This document shows, in pieces, positions 24,662 through 35,107 of a stretch of 43,292 bases of DNA. Origin of the DNA: Pseudomonadota bacterium (GTDB taxonomy: Bacteria > Pseudomonadota > Gammaproteobacteria > Xanthomonadales > Rhodanobacteraceae). Made by a program: the position numbers and the translations under genes. Each line of letters begins with the position of its first letter. Position 1 is the first letter of the stretch. The stretch spans positions 1-43,292 of the forward strand of contig JAJYTG010000008.1 in NCBI GenBank assembly GCA_021793195.1, given 5' to 3'. Under the pieces are notes generated by a model. That model was not told where the DNA came from. It saw only the letters and a list, made by a program, of their open reading frames with translations, and searched no databases.

Positions 24662-25431
24662 TTGCGCTGCCTGTGGCGCGCCTGCCGGCCGGCTGGGCAC
24701 CGGCCGCGGACGCCCTCGCCGGCCGCGTGATCCTGGTCACCGGCGCCAGCGGCGGCCTCGGTCAGGCGGTCAGCCTGGCCTGTGCGGCCGCAGGCGCCAC
24801 CTTGGTCCTGCTCGGCAGGAACGTGCGCGCGCTGGAGTCGGTGTACGACGCCATCAAGGCCGCGGGCGGCGCCGAACCGGCTATCTATCCGCTGAACCTC
24901 GAGGGCGCCAGTCCGCGTGATTGCGAGGGCGTCGCCGCGGCGATCGAGCGCGATCTCGGCGGCCTCGACGGCGTGGTGCATGCGGCGGCGCGCTTCGACG
25001 GCCTGACGCCGCTGGATGTGCTGTCCGCCGAGGAATGGCTGCGCGTGCTGCAGGTGAACCTGACCGCGCCGTTCCTGCTGATGCAGGCGCTGCTGCCGTT
25101 GCTGCAGGCGCGTGCCGACAGCGCGGCGGTGTTCGTGCTCGACGACCTCGAGCGCATGCGCCGTGCACACTGGGGTGCCTACGGCGTCGCCAAGGCGGGT
25201 CTGGAAACGCTGGCCGCGATCCTGCACCAGGAACATGACGTCGGCCCGCTGCGAGTGCATGCCTTGCTGCCGGCGCCGATGCGCACGGCGTTGCGCAAGA
25301 TGGCCTGGTTCGGCGAGGACACGCGCCAGCATCCGTTGCCCGATGCCACGGCGGAGGCGGCTGTCTACCTGCTCTCGACGGCCGGCATCGCAGCGCGCGG
25401 CGCGCTGCTCGACCTGCGCGTCACGGACTGA
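24658..25431 (+). CDS. SDR-family oxidoreductase (YciK-like), catalytic serine replaced
   Basis: The GTG at 24658 overlaps the grxD stop (TGA 24659-24661), giving 257 residues. The NAD(P)-binding TGASGGLG is at 28-35, and the catalytic pair Tyr175-Lys179 is in WGAYGVAK. The usual catalytic serine, 13 residues before the tyrosine, is Asp here (VFVLDDLERM), whereas YciK-type proteins have Ser at this place. The N-terminal extension of about 17 residues before the Rossmann strand is longer than in E. coli YciK. Substrate unknown. It is followed 12 bases later by the MarC-family gene. Confidence 0.88.
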   Translation: MIALPVARLPAGWAPAADALAGRVILVTGASGGLGQAVSLACAAAGATLVLLGRNVRALESVYDAIKAAGGAEPAIYPLNLEGASPRDCEGVAAAIERDLGGLDGVVHAAARFDGLTPLDVLSAEEWLRVLQVNLTAPFLLMQALLPLLQARADSAAVFVLDDLERMRRAHWGAYGVAKAGLETLAAILHQEHDVGPLRVHALLPAPMRTALRKMAWFGEDTRQHPLPDATAEAAVYLLSTAGIAARGALLDLRVTD

Positions 25432-25443
25432 GCGCGCACGGCC

Positions 25444-26055
25444 ATGGACGCGCCGGTCAACGCTCTGTCCGCAGGCATCCTGCTGTTTCTGATCATGGAT
25501 CCGCTGGGCAACATCCCGCTGTTTCTCAGCCTGCTGAAAAACGTCGCACCGCAGCGCCGGCGCCTGGTGCTGCTGCGCGAACTGCTGATCGCGCTGGGCG
25601 TGCTGTTCGCCTTTCTGTTGGGCGGGCAGGTGATGCTGCGCGTGCTGCAGTTGCGCCAGGAGTCGGTCAGCATCGGCGGCGGCATCGTGCTGTTCCTGAT
25701 CGGCATCAAGATGGTGTTTCCGCCCAGGGAGGGCGGCATCTTCGGCGCCGTCGGCGAGGGCGAGCCGTTCATCGTGCCGATGGCGATCCCTGGCGTCGCC
25801 GGGCCGTCGGCGATGGCGGCCCTGCTGCTGCTGACCAACACCCAGCCCGGACGCCTGCTGCAATGGAGCGTGGCGCTGTTCCTGGCCTGGCTGGCGACAG
25901 CGCTGATCCTGCTGTCCTCGACCTATCTGTTCCGCTGGCTGGGCGAGAGCGTGCTGACCGCGCTCGAGCGCCTGATGGGCATGTTGCTGGTGGCCCTGTC
26001 GGTGCAGATGTTCCTGTCGGGCCTGGCCGCCTATCTCAAGGGTGCCGGATTCTGA
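25444..26055 (+). CDS. MarC/YhgN-family integral membrane protein
   Basis: This 203-residue protein has six hydrophobic segments. The N-terminus FLIMDPLGNIPLFLSLLKNV and the matching middle segment VPMAIPGVAGPSAMAALLLL are the two hallmark blocks of the MarC family (PF01914). The name comes from proximity to the mar locus in E. coli; a role in antibiotic resistance is not supported, and the transported substrate is not established. It closes the grxD-SDR-marC run. No terminator is obvious in the 417 bases before the next gene. Confidence 0.92.
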   Translation: MDAPVNALSAGILLFLIMDPLGNIPLFLSLLKNVAPQRRRLVLLRELLIALGVLFAFLLGGQVMLRVLQLRQESVSIGGGIVLFLIGIKMVFPPREGGIFGAVGEGEPFIVPMAIPGVAGPSAMAALLLLTNTQPGRLLQWSVALFLAWLATALILLSSTYLFRWLGESVLTALERLMGMLLVALSVQMFLSGLAAYLKGAGF

Positions 26056-26294
26056 CCCGGCGCGCCGGATCGGGTCGCGCCCACGGGCCGGCTCGGCGAC
26101 GCTCCAAAACCTTGCAGTTCGTCAATTGGCGCAAGCTCTTGGCGTCCATTTCATGACGTTTCGGCAAGATGATCGCCGTGCCGGCTGTCAGTATCAGCGT
26201 TCGCCTTGAGCCAGACAGTGAGACAGCACGGCTTGCGCGACGTGTTGCATGGGGCGACCGCGGCCCTGCATCAAACATTACGAAAAAGACAGAC

Positions 26295-26327
26295 GATTAC
26301 AAATATGTAATCAGCCGCTGTTAAACT
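26295..26327 (+). promoter_or_regulatory. Perfect palindrome overlapping a probable promoter of the TonB-dependent receptor
   Basis: GATTACA-AATA-TGTAATC (26295-26312) is a perfect 7-bp inverted repeat with a 4-bp spacer. It overlaps a -35-like TTACAA (26297-26302), with TTAAAC at 26321-26326 as a possible -10 after an 18-bp spacer. The receptor gene starts 146 bases further on, leaving a long leader. The layout, with an operator over the -35 box, suggests repression by a dimeric regulator. The rest of the 26056-26472 gap holds no gene; a short hairpin TGCCGGGGGATACAGGCA lies near 26340. Confidence 0.45.
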
Positions 26328-26472
26328 CCCGTTCGAGCCGTGCCGGGGGATACAGGCACGCCTTCAATCGAGCGGGATGACACCTTGCGAATCCGTGCAG
26401 CGGGCGGGATGGCCGGCGCCGGAGCGTGTGGCGTCCCCGGGGGTTTCTTTCCTGCAAGCAAGGGCTGATGAC

Positions 26473-29400
26473 ATGAACCAGCGCATTCGGATCAAGATCC
26501 TGCCGTTTGCGATCGCATCGCTGCTGGCGATGGGGTCGGCGATGGCGCAGAACACATCGTCGTCGATGACCGGCCGCGTGGTCGACAATGCCGGCAAGCC
26601 GGTCGCCGGCGCCACCGTGCAGATCGTCCACGTGCCCTCCGGCACGGCTCGCGTCGTCACCACCGATGCCAGCGGCCAGTTCAATGCGCAAGGCTTGCGC
26701 GTCGGGGGTCCCTTCGACGTGATTGCCACCAAGGCCGGCCTGGAAAAGACCGAAAAGGACGATGTCTATCTGAAGCTGTCCGAGACGGCGACGGTCGATC
26801 TCAGCATGGGCGTCGCAGCCAAGCAGCTGGCCGAGGTCAAGGTTACCGGCCAGGCGCTCAACCAGTATTTCCAGCCGGACAACAAGGGCCTCGGCACCAC
26901 CATCACCAGCCGCGATTTGCAGGATCTGCCGTCCACCGGGCGCAGCCTGCAGGACTATGTTCGCCTCGATCCGCGCATCGTGATCACCGATCCGACCCGT
27001 GGCGAAATCTCGGCACTGGGTCAGAACAGCCGCTACAACAACATCAGCATCGACGCGGTGCCCACCAACGATCCGTTCGGTCTGGAATCGGGCGGCCTGC
27101 CGTCACTGGGACAGCCGATTTCGATCGACGCGCTCGAGGCGATCGATGTCTCCACCAACAATTACGACGTCACCAACGCGCGCAACGTCGGCGCGCAGAT
27201 CAACGCAGTGACCAAAAGCGGCACCAATCAGTATCACGGCTCGCTGTACTACGTGTACCAGCCCAGCAAGTGGGTCGGTGACGACCAGCAGGGCAACAGC
27301 TTCACCGGCTACAACAAGCTGACCACGGCGGGCGGCACCTTTGGCGGCCCGATCATCAAGGACAAGCTGTTCTTCTTCCTGTCCTATGAAAAGAGCACCA
27401 CCAACACGCCGACTCCGGACATCGGCATCACCGGTTCGGGCAAGTCGAGCATCGTGCCGATCACCCAGGCGCAGCTGACGCAGATCCAGAACATCGCGCA
27501 GGGCTATGGCTTTCCGACCGGCAGCGCGAGCGCCGCGCAGCCAAACACCACCGAGCAGCGCTATCTCGGCAAGATCGACTGGAACATCAGCGACAACCAC
27601 CGCGTCAGCTTCCGCTACGACCGCACCAAGAGCAACCTCGCAGTCGTCAACAATTTCTACGGCGGTTCCACTGGTTCGATCGGTCTGGCCAGCAATCAAT
27701 ATGCGCAGGAACGCGATTTCAAGAACTACGTGGTGAATCTCTATGACGACTGGAGTGACACCTTCTCGTCGGAGACCTCGGTGTCCTACGGCGACTACTC
27801 GCGCCTTCCGCTGCTGTACGGTCCGCTGTCACCACAGGTGCGCGTGTATGCCCAGCAGGGGCCGGCGACCAATCCCAGCGGCCCCAGCGTCTACATGGGG
27901 ACCGACTATTCCTATCAGGCCAACAGCCTCAATACCAAGACCTACACCGCGTTCTGGGCCGGAACGCTGTTTCTCAACAATCATACGGTGAAGTTCGGTC
28001 TCGATTTCGTCCGCAACAAGTACAACAACCTGTTCCTGCAGTACTACGCGGGAGCCTACGTCTTCAACAGCATCACCGACTTCCAGAACGGCAACTATTC
28101 CAATTACCAGGTGCGACGTCCGGCGGACGGCAACCTGAGCACGGCATCGGCCATCTGGTCGTATGACAACTGGGGCTTCTTTGCCCAGGACGACTGGCAG
28201 ATCGGCAATCTGGCCCTGCAGTACGGCCTGCGCTGGGATGTGCCCGTCGTGCGCCAGAGTCCGCCTTTCAACGCCGGCTTCACGCAGGCCTTCGGCTTGA
28301 CCAACCAGAGCACCATCAACGGCCACTCGGTCCTGGAGCCGCGCCTGTCGTTCAACTACAGCTTCGACACCGACTTGCGCACCCAGTTGCGTGGCGGTCT
28401 CGGTCTGTTCATGGGTGCGACGCCGGCGGTATGGCAGTCCAACCCGTTCACCAATTACGGTCTGAACGTGGCCACTTTCCAGGCCTTCAGCCCGGCCCAG
28501 GGCGGCCCGGTGTCCGCCAATCCGGCAAACCCGGTATCGGGCTCGCTGCCACGCACCCAGACCATCGATCTGCTGGCACCGAATTTCCAGCAGCCGACGG
28601 TGCTGAAGGCCTCGCTGGCCCTGGACCGTGAACTGCCATGGTGGGGCATCATCGCCTCGGCCGAGTTCTCCCACCTGAGTTCGCAGGACGCGATCTATTA
28701 CCAGAATCTCAATCTCGGCACGCCGCGGGTGTTTGGTCCGGATGGCCGTCCGTTGTTCTGGAAGGTCAACACCAACGGCACCCTGTGCACTACCTCGTCC
28801 TGCGCCGCTGCCTATCGCAATCCGAATTTCGGCAGCGTGATCGAACTCGGCAACACCAATCTCGGCGAGGCCAACTACATCACCCTGCAATTGCAGAAGC
28901 CCTACGGCAATGACTGGAGCTGGTCGCTGGCCTACACCCACGGCAATTCCACCGAGGTCAATCCGGGCACTTCGTCGGTGGCTTACTCCAATTGGCGTTA
29001 TTCCCAGGGCCTGGACCCGAACACCGCAGTCGCCTCGCCATCCAACTACAGCATCCCCAATCGCATCACCGCATCGCTGACCTGGTCACATGCCTTCTTC
29101 GGTGACTACGCCACCCGCGTGGGCGCGTTCCTCGATGCCCACACCGGGCGCCCCTACAGCTGGACGTTCGGCAACGACGCCAACGGCGATCAGGTGTTCG
29201 GCAATGACCTGATCTATGTGCCGAGGGGCCCGGGTGACGTGCTGTTTACCTCGACGACCACGGCGCAAATGCAGCAGCAGTTCTTCCAGTACATCCAGGC
29301 GGACAGTTACCTGCGCAGCCGTGAAGGCCAGGTCGCTGGCCGCAACGCCGTACGTTCGCCATGGGTGCATGAGCTTGATCTGCGCATCGCGCAGGAGGTT

Positions 29401-29694
29401 CCCGGCCTGTTCAAGGGCAACAAGGGCGTGATTCAGCTCGACATCTACAACGTGCTCAATCTGGTCAACAAGAACTGGGGCCAGTTCGATCAGATCGGAT
29501 TCCCGTACGGACGCTCATTGGCCGACTTTGCGGGGATCGACCCGGCGACCGGCAAGTACATCTACAACCTCAGCAGTTCGGCATACAAGGATGCCAACGG
29601 CAACTACGCACCGTCGTCCTTTCAGACCGCCGATACCAGCTCGAGGCCGCTGTCACGCTGGTCGGTGCAGTTGACACTGAACTACAAGTTCTGA
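26473..29694 (+). CDS. TonB-dependent receptor, Oar-like, with carboxypeptidase-regulatory-like N-domain
   Basis: ATG 26473 gives 1073 residues and a signal peptide ending SAMAQ (residue 26). Residues 30-110 form a carboxypeptidase regulatory-like beta-sandwich (TGRVVDNAGKPVAGATVQIV), then comes the plug domain (about 125-250, with NNISIDAVPTNDPFGL and NAVTKSGTNQYHGSLYY). The rest is a 22-strand beta-barrel ending in SVQLTLNYKF, with the C-terminal Phe for BAM assembly. Such receptors import large ligands such as siderophores, glycans or peptides, or act like Myxococcus Oar in protease secretion; the ligand is unknown. It is monocistronic: its own promoter region lies upstream and a strong terminator (29718-29749) follows. 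Confidence 0.93.
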   Translation: MNQRIRIKILPFAIASLLAMGSAMAQNTSSSMTGRVVDNAGKPVAGATVQIVHVPSGTARVVTTDASGQFNAQGLRVGGPFDVIATKAGLEKTEKDDVYLKLSETATVDLSMGVAAKQLAEVKVTGQALNQYFQPDNKGLGTTITSRDLQDLPSTGRSLQDYVRLDPRIVITDPTRGEISALGQNSRYNNISIDAVPTNDPFGLESGGLPSLGQPISIDALEAIDVSTNNYDVTNARNVGAQINAVTKSGTNQYHGSLYYVYQPSKWVGDDQQGNSFTGYNKLTTAGGTFGGPIIKDKLFFFLSYEKSTTNTPTPDIGITGSGKSSIVPITQAQLTQIQNIAQGYGFPTGSASAAQPNTTEQRYLGKIDWNISDNHRVSFRYDRTKSNLAVVNNFYGGSTGSIGLASNQYAQERDFKNYVVNLYDDWSDTFSSETSVSYGDYSRLPLLYGPLSPQVRVYAQQGPATNPSGPSVYMGTDYSYQANSLNTKTYTAFWAGTLFLNNHTVKFGLDFVRNKYNNLFLQYYAGAYVFNSITDFQNGNYSNYQVRRPADGNLSTASAIWSYDNWGFFAQDDWQIGNLALQYGLRWDVPVVRQSPPFNAGFTQAFGLTNQSTINGHSVLEPRLSFNYSFDTDLRTQLRGGLGLFMGATPAVWQSNPFTNYGLNVATFQAFSPAQGGPVSANPANPVSGSLPRTQTIDLLAPNFQQPTVLKASLALDRELPWWGIIASAEFSHLSSQDAIYYQNLNLGTPRVFGPDGRPLFWKVNTNGTLCTTSSCAAAYRNPNFGSVIELGNTNLGEANYITLQLQKPYGNDWSWSLAYTHGNSTEVNPGTSSVAYSNWRYSQGLDPNTAVASPSNYSIPNRITASLTWSHAFFGDYATRVGAFLDAHTGRPYSWTFGNDANGDQVFGNDLIYVPRGPGDVLFTSTTTAQMQQQFFQYIQADSYLRSREGQVAGRNAVRSPWVHELDLRIAQEVPGLFKGNKGVIQLDIYNVLNLVNKNWGQFDQIGFPYGRSLADFAGIDPATGKYIYNLSSSAYKDANGNYAPSSFQTADTSSRPLSRWSVQLTLNYKF

Positions 29695-29717
29695 TCTGCG
29701 ATTCCATCGCCACCTGC

Positions 29718-29749
29718 CGCCGGCGTCCGCGAGGGCGCCGGCGTTTTTG
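29718..29749 (+). terminator. Rho-independent terminator after the TonB-dependent receptor gene
   Basis: CGCCGGCG (29718-29725) pairs with CGCCGGCG (29736-29743) around a 10-base loop and is followed at once by TTTTTG (29744-29749). The 8-bp GC stem with a U-tract is a standard intrinsic terminator, 24 bases after the stop codon. Confidence 0.85.
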
Positions 29750-29879
29750 TCGGCGCCGCGCTTGACCCTGCCGGCGCAGCCGTGGATGCTCGTGAGCCCG
29801 TCCTGGCGGCGCTCCCGACAATGGGGCACCGCGGGCCCTGATGGTTACCGCGGCCGCGCTACACGGAGGATGCAAGGCG

Positions 29880-31283
29880 ATGAACGACTACCAGCCTCTG
29901 CGCGGCGCCGTGTCCGCCACGGTCAATGCGCGCGTGTCGCCGGCCGGCGGCCTTGACGTGCTGTCGCGCAACGAGGTCGCGCGGCTGCGTGATGCCACCC
30001 AGTCCGGCCTGCACGCGCTGTTGCGGCGTTGCACGTTGGCGGTGCTGACCTCGGGCAGCGAGGCGGACGATCCGCGCTCGTTGCTCGATCGCTATCCGGA
30101 TTTCGACATCCAGGTGCTGCAGCAGGATCGCGGCATCAAGATCGAGCTGGTACATGCGCCGGCGCAGGCCTTTGTCGAAGGCCAGATCATCCGCGGCATC
30201 AACGAACTGCTGGTGGCGGTGGTGCGTGACGTTGCCTATGTCGCGGCCCAGATCAGCGCGGGGCGCTTCGATCTCGACGACTCATCCGGCATTACCCATG
30301 CCGTATTCGACATCCTGCGCAACGCGCGCATCCTGCGCCCCCATGTGGATCCCAACCTGGTGGTGTGCTGGGGCGGTCACTCGATCTCGCGCGAGGAATA
30401 CGACTACACCAAGCAGGTCGGCTATCAACTCGGATTGCGCGGCTTCGACATCTGTACCGGTTGCGGGCCGGGCGCGATGAAGGGGCCGATGAAAGGAGCG
30501 ACCATCGCCCACTCCAAGCAGCGGCGCAAGCACAACCGCTACGTCGGCATCACCGAGCCCGGCATCATCGCCGCCGAGTCGCCCAATCCGATCGTCAATC
30601 ACCTGGTGATCATGCCGGACATCGAGAAGCGCCTGGAGGCGTTTGTGCGTATCGGGCACGGCATCATCGTGTTTCCCGGCGGCGTCGGCACCGCCGAGGA
30701 AATCCTCTACCTGCTCGGCATCCTTCTGCACCCCGACAATGTCGCGATTCCGTTGCCGCTGATCTTCACCGGACCGCGGGTATCGGCGGCCTATTTCGAG
30801 CAGATCGACCGCTTCCTGAGGCTGGCACTGGGCGATTCGGTCGCGGCGCGCTACCAGATCATCGTCGACGACCCTGCGTCGGTGGCCAAGGCGATGGCGC
30901 GCGGCATGGAACGCGTGCGCAATCACCGCCTGGATACCAAGGACGCGTTCTTTTTCAACTGGACGCTGAAGATTCCATTCGAGTTCCAGCAGCCGTTCAT
31001 GCCGACCCACGACGCCATGACGGCGCTGCAGATCCACCGTGAACGCCCGCCGCACCTGCTGGCAGCGGATTTGCGGCGGGCCTTTTCCGGCATCGTCGCC
31101 GGCAACGTCAAGGAAGAGGGCATGCGCGCGATCGAGGCGCATGGACCCTTCGCGATCGACGGCGATGCGCAGATCATGCGAGCGCTGGACAATCTGCTGC
31201 AGGCCTTCGTCGCGCAGCAACGCATGAAGTTGCCGGGCGGCAACGCCTATGTGCCCTGTTACCGCGTCCGCAGCGTGTCTTGA
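29880..31283 (+). CDS. ppnN: Nucleotide 5'-monophosphate nucleosidase PpnN (YgdH/LOG family)
   Basis: ATG 29880, with GGAGG at 29865-29869, gives 467 residues. The LOG-family motif GHGIIVFPGGVGTAEEILYL (PGGxGTxxE) and the upstream nucleotide-binding CTGCGPGAMKGPMKGA are clear; the N- and C-terminal flanks match the PpnN-specific domains. PpnN cleaves purine and pyrimidine nucleoside monophosphates to base plus ribose-5-phosphate and in E. coli is controlled by (p)ppGpp. It is preceded by a terminator and followed by tRNA-Asn, so it is probably transcribed alone. Confidence 0.93.
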   Translation: MNDYQPLRGAVSATVNARVSPAGGLDVLSRNEVARLRDATQSGLHALLRRCTLAVLTSGSEADDPRSLLDRYPDFDIQVLQQDRGIKIELVHAPAQAFVEGQIIRGINELLVAVVRDVAYVAAQISAGRFDLDDSSGITHAVFDILRNARILRPHVDPNLVVCWGGHSISREEYDYTKQVGYQLGLRGFDICTGCGPGAMKGPMKGATIAHSKQRRKHNRYVGITEPGIIAAESPNPIVNHLVIMPDIEKRLEAFVRIGHGIIVFPGGVGTAEEILYLLGILLHPDNVAIPLPLIFTGPRVSAAYFEQIDRFLRLALGDSVAARYQIIVDDPASVAKAMARGMERVRNHRLDTKDAFFFNWTLKIPFEFQQPFMPTHDAMTALQIHRERPPHLLAADLRRAFSGIVAGNVKEEGMRAIEAHGPFAIDGDAQIMRALDNLLQAFVAQQRMKLPGGNAYVPCYRVRSVS

Positions 31284-31296
31284 AGCCGTTTTCATC

Positions 31297-31328
31297 TTGA
31301 CATCGCACGGAGCTGCCGCGAGCATATG
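31297..31328 (+). promoter_or_regulatory. Possible promoter of tRNA-Asn
   Basis: A perfect -35 consensus TTGACA lies at 31297-31302, 14 bases after the ppnN stop. A -10-like CATATG lies at 31323-31328, but the 20-bp spacer is longer than ideal and the -10 is close to the tRNA start at 31335. The assignment is tentative. Confidence 0.35.
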
Positions 31329-31334
31329 CGGCTC

Positions 31335-31411
31335 GCCCGAATAGCTCAGCCGGTTAGAGCACCTGACTGTTAATCAGGGGGTCGTAGGTTCGAGTCCTAC
31401 TTCGGGCGCCA
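31335..31411 (+). tRNA. tRNA-Asn (anticodon GTT)
   Basis: The 77-nt sequence folds into a full cloverleaf. The acceptor stem GCCCGAA/TTCGGGC is perfect, the D-arm is AGCTCAGCCGGTTAGAGC, the anticodon stem CCTGA/TCAGG holds loop CTGTTAA with anticodon GTT at 31369-31371, the T-arm is GTAGG-TTCGAGT-CCTAC, and the encoded CCA is 31409-31411. GTT reads AAC and AAU (Asn). Confidence 0.98.
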
Positions 31412-31419
31412 GTTCCAGA

Positions 31420-31600
31420 GGGTCGCGTGCCTCGTATTTCCGCGAACTGCCTCGTATCCCCCTCATCAGACGCACACTGACCGGCTTCGCGTGATAGTGG
31501 CGTGCCGTCACCTTGGCGACAGTACGGGCCGTCAGGGCGGTCGCGTGTTCGAGCGACCGATCGGCCTCGGCCTTTCTCGTCGAAGTCGAGCTCAAGCTGC
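31420..31600 (-). pseudogene. Possible tyrosine-integrase C-terminal remnant beside tRNA-Asn
   Basis: The minus strand downstream of the tRNA-Asn gene carries a frame with SLEHATALTARTVAKVTARH followed by YHAKPVSV. This resembles the end of phage-type tyrosine recombinases, where the catalytic Tyr lies in an RHY or similar context near the C-terminus. There is no catalytic R-H-R part and no proper start, and a stop interrupts the frame around 31618. The whole 322-bp gap (31412-31733) holds no intact gene. A tRNA 3' end is a common integration site, which fits, but the resemblance is weak and the call is tentative. Confidence 0.3.
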
Positions 31601-31733
31601 GTGAGCGCGCGATGCTCTACCGCATCATTTCGGCATCCGGTTTGAACAAGCCTTGCGGCGATATGAAACTCCGATTGGCTGGGCTCACGACCATCATCGG
31701 ATGCCGCGCGTGTCACCGCATGAGCCTCGTTGC

Positions 31734-32294
31734 TCAGGCGCCCGCAAGGCAAAGCTGCAACTGACTGTCGCTCAAGCCTGTCTGGCGAATGCGGCCCGAG
31801 TTCGACACCACGATGCCGCGCCCGCCACGTCCGCCAGTCCGACAGATCAGGAAGGTGACGTTGCTGCCGCCGGAGCTGCCGTCCGGCTGGAATACCACGC
31901 GTGGGCGTCCGGCACTCGATTGCATGCGCAATCGCGGTACCCCTTGGGTACTGCCGCGGGCCTCATCACGCTCGCTGCGCAGCAGGGGTGCCATGTCGGG
32001 CTGGCCGTCACGGTCGCGATCGATGGCAACGATCCAGCCTGCTTCCCAGCGGCCGTCGTCGATGCAATGCGTACCGTCGGCGCTGGGACAGACCAGCATG
32101 CGTGCCTCGCTGCGCGCGGCTGTTTCGCGGGCGAGATGCAGTGCCGCCACGAAATCCTGATCGGCCGCCCGCACGCGGCCACGTTCCAGCAGGCTCGCGA
32201 AAGCCGGAGCCGCCAGTGATCCGAGCACGGCCAGCACCAGCATCGCTGTCAGCAACTCGACCAACGTGGCTCCCGCGGCTGCATGCGGCCTCAT
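31734..32294 (-). CDS. GspH/FimT-family pseudopilin
   Basis: This 186-residue protein begins with a type III prepilin signal: AAAGATLVELLTAMLVLAVL, where cleavage would follow the Gly before ATLVELL, with Glu at mature position 5. The middle matches the GspH/FimT domain (ARETAARSEARMLVCPSADG, then WEAGWIVAIDRDRDGQPD), and the C-terminus has a Gly/Arg-rich GGRGGRGIVVSNSGRIRQTG. FimT-type minor pilins help assemble type IV pili and can bind DNA. The gene stands alone; no other pilin gene is in the window. Position +1 is Ala where Phe is common, an allowed variation. Confidence 0.88.
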   Translation of the reverse strand: MRPHAAAGATLVELLTAMLVLAVLGSLAAPAFASLLERGRVRAADQDFVAALHLARETAARSEARMLVCPSADGTHCIDDGRWEAGWIVAIDRDRDGQPDMAPLLRSERDEARGSTQGVPRLRMQSSAGRPRVVFQPDGSSGGSNVTFLICRTGGRGGRGIVVSNSGRIRQTGLSDSQLQLCLAGA

Positions 32295-32408
32295 CGTGCA
32301 TCTCCATTTCTGCAGCGAAGGTTGCGCTGTGCTGAGGGCGGACGTCAGCGGAAGTGGGTATCTTGCTTTGTGCGCGCGCGCCTACACGGTACGTAGTCAG
32401 TCGCCGCC

Positions 32409-32414
32409 TATACT
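32409..32414 (+). promoter_or_regulatory. Probable -10 box of the uvrB promoter
   Basis: TATACT lies 24 bases before the uvrB start. No good -35 partner is visible 16-18 bases upstream (ACGGTA at best), and I see no LexA-like palindrome such as CTGT-N8-ACAG. The 144-base gap from 32295 holds the divergent fimT promoter as well. Confidence 0.4.
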
Positions 32415-32438
32415 TGTAAAAGGCACGACGGGATATCC

Positions 32439-34472
<2,034 letters not shown>

Positions 34473-34481
34473 ACGGGCTGC

Positions 34482-34976
34482 TCAGCTTCCGGCAGCTTCG
34501 AATGCATAGCCATGGCGCGCGATCACCCCGGCATCCCGTTCAGCCACCAGGGCACGCAGGGTTGCATCGTAGTAATCAGCGTAGTGGCCGTGCTCACTTG
34601 AGTTCAGGGCCGGCGCGCGCGACAGGTAATGGCGCATCGCTGCGGTTGTCGGTACCCCCATCTGCTCGAGCAGCACGGGCAGACCGTCGCGCAGAGCATG
34701 CATGTCGAGCATGGATACGTCGTTTGCCTCGCCGTAAATGCGCTGATAGAGGAAGCTGTAGAAGCCGAGCCGGCTGCCGGCAAGCGGCTCCAGGCAGTCG
34801 CGCGTGAGGTTGATGCCGCGATTCGGGAAGGTGTCCGGCAGGCCATCGCGTACCGCATCCAGAAGTGCCGGCTGCTCTCCGAGGTGTCTTTGTCCAGTGC
34901 CTGGGTGTCCGCTGAGAGCATGCTGCGATCGTCTCTTTGCCGGCCCTCGGAGGATACTCGCGCCGGCTCGGATCAT
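34482..34976 (-). pseudogene. C-terminal fragment of a sulfotransferase-family protein
   Basis: The minus-strand frame encodes at most 164 residues. Residues from about 40 on look like the end of a sulfotransferase (PF03567/Sulfotransfer-type): SRLGFYSFLYQRIYGEANDV, then LPVLLEQMGV and the characteristic end LNSSEHGHYADYYDATLRAL followed by HGYAFE. The N-terminal PAPS-binding half (about 120 or more residues) is missing. The first 35 codons overlap the tRNA-Val promoter and do not fit the family; a frame change near 34865 is possible. The gene is therefore probably a decayed remnant. It sits between uvrB and tRNA-Val. Confidence 0.5.
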
Positions 34977-34977
34977 C

Positions 34978-35007
34978 TTGCCGGCTAGCTCCGCAGACAG
35001 CTACAAT
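34978..35007 (+). promoter_or_regulatory. Promoter of tRNA-Val
   Basis: TTGCCG (-35, 34978-34983) and TACAAT (-10, 35002-35007) are separated by 18 bp. Transcription would start near 35014, seven bases before the tRNA, a normal short 5' leader. Confidence 0.65.
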
Positions 35008-35020
35008 CTTCGATCAATCC

Positions 35021-35095
35021 GGGCGGTTAGCTCAGCGGTAGAGCACTTCCTTGACATGGAAGGGGTCACAGGTTCGATCCCTGTACCGCCCACCA
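35021..35095 (+). tRNA. tRNA-Val (anticodon GAC)
   Basis: The 75-nt sequence folds as a cloverleaf: acceptor stem GGGCGGT/ACCGCCC, D-arm AGCTCAGCGGTAGAGC, anticodon stem CTTCC/GGAAG with loop TTGACAT (anticodon GAC at 35053-35055), T-arm CACAG-GTTCGATC-CCTGT and encoded CCA at 35093-35095. GAC reads GUC and GUU (Val). Confidence 0.98.
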
Positions 35096-35107
35096 GGTGA
35101 TTTCCCC

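Noticed and set aside
31374-31752. Minus-strand ORFs crossing tRNA-Asn and ending in GLEPTTP or RTYDPLINSQVL
   Set aside because: The ends are the reverse complement of the tRNA gene, a familiar spurious-ORF signature. Only the part before the tRNA may hold an integrase trace.
32295-32438. LexA box upstream of uvrB
   Set aside because: No CTGT-N8-ACAG or similar palindrome is visible in the interval.
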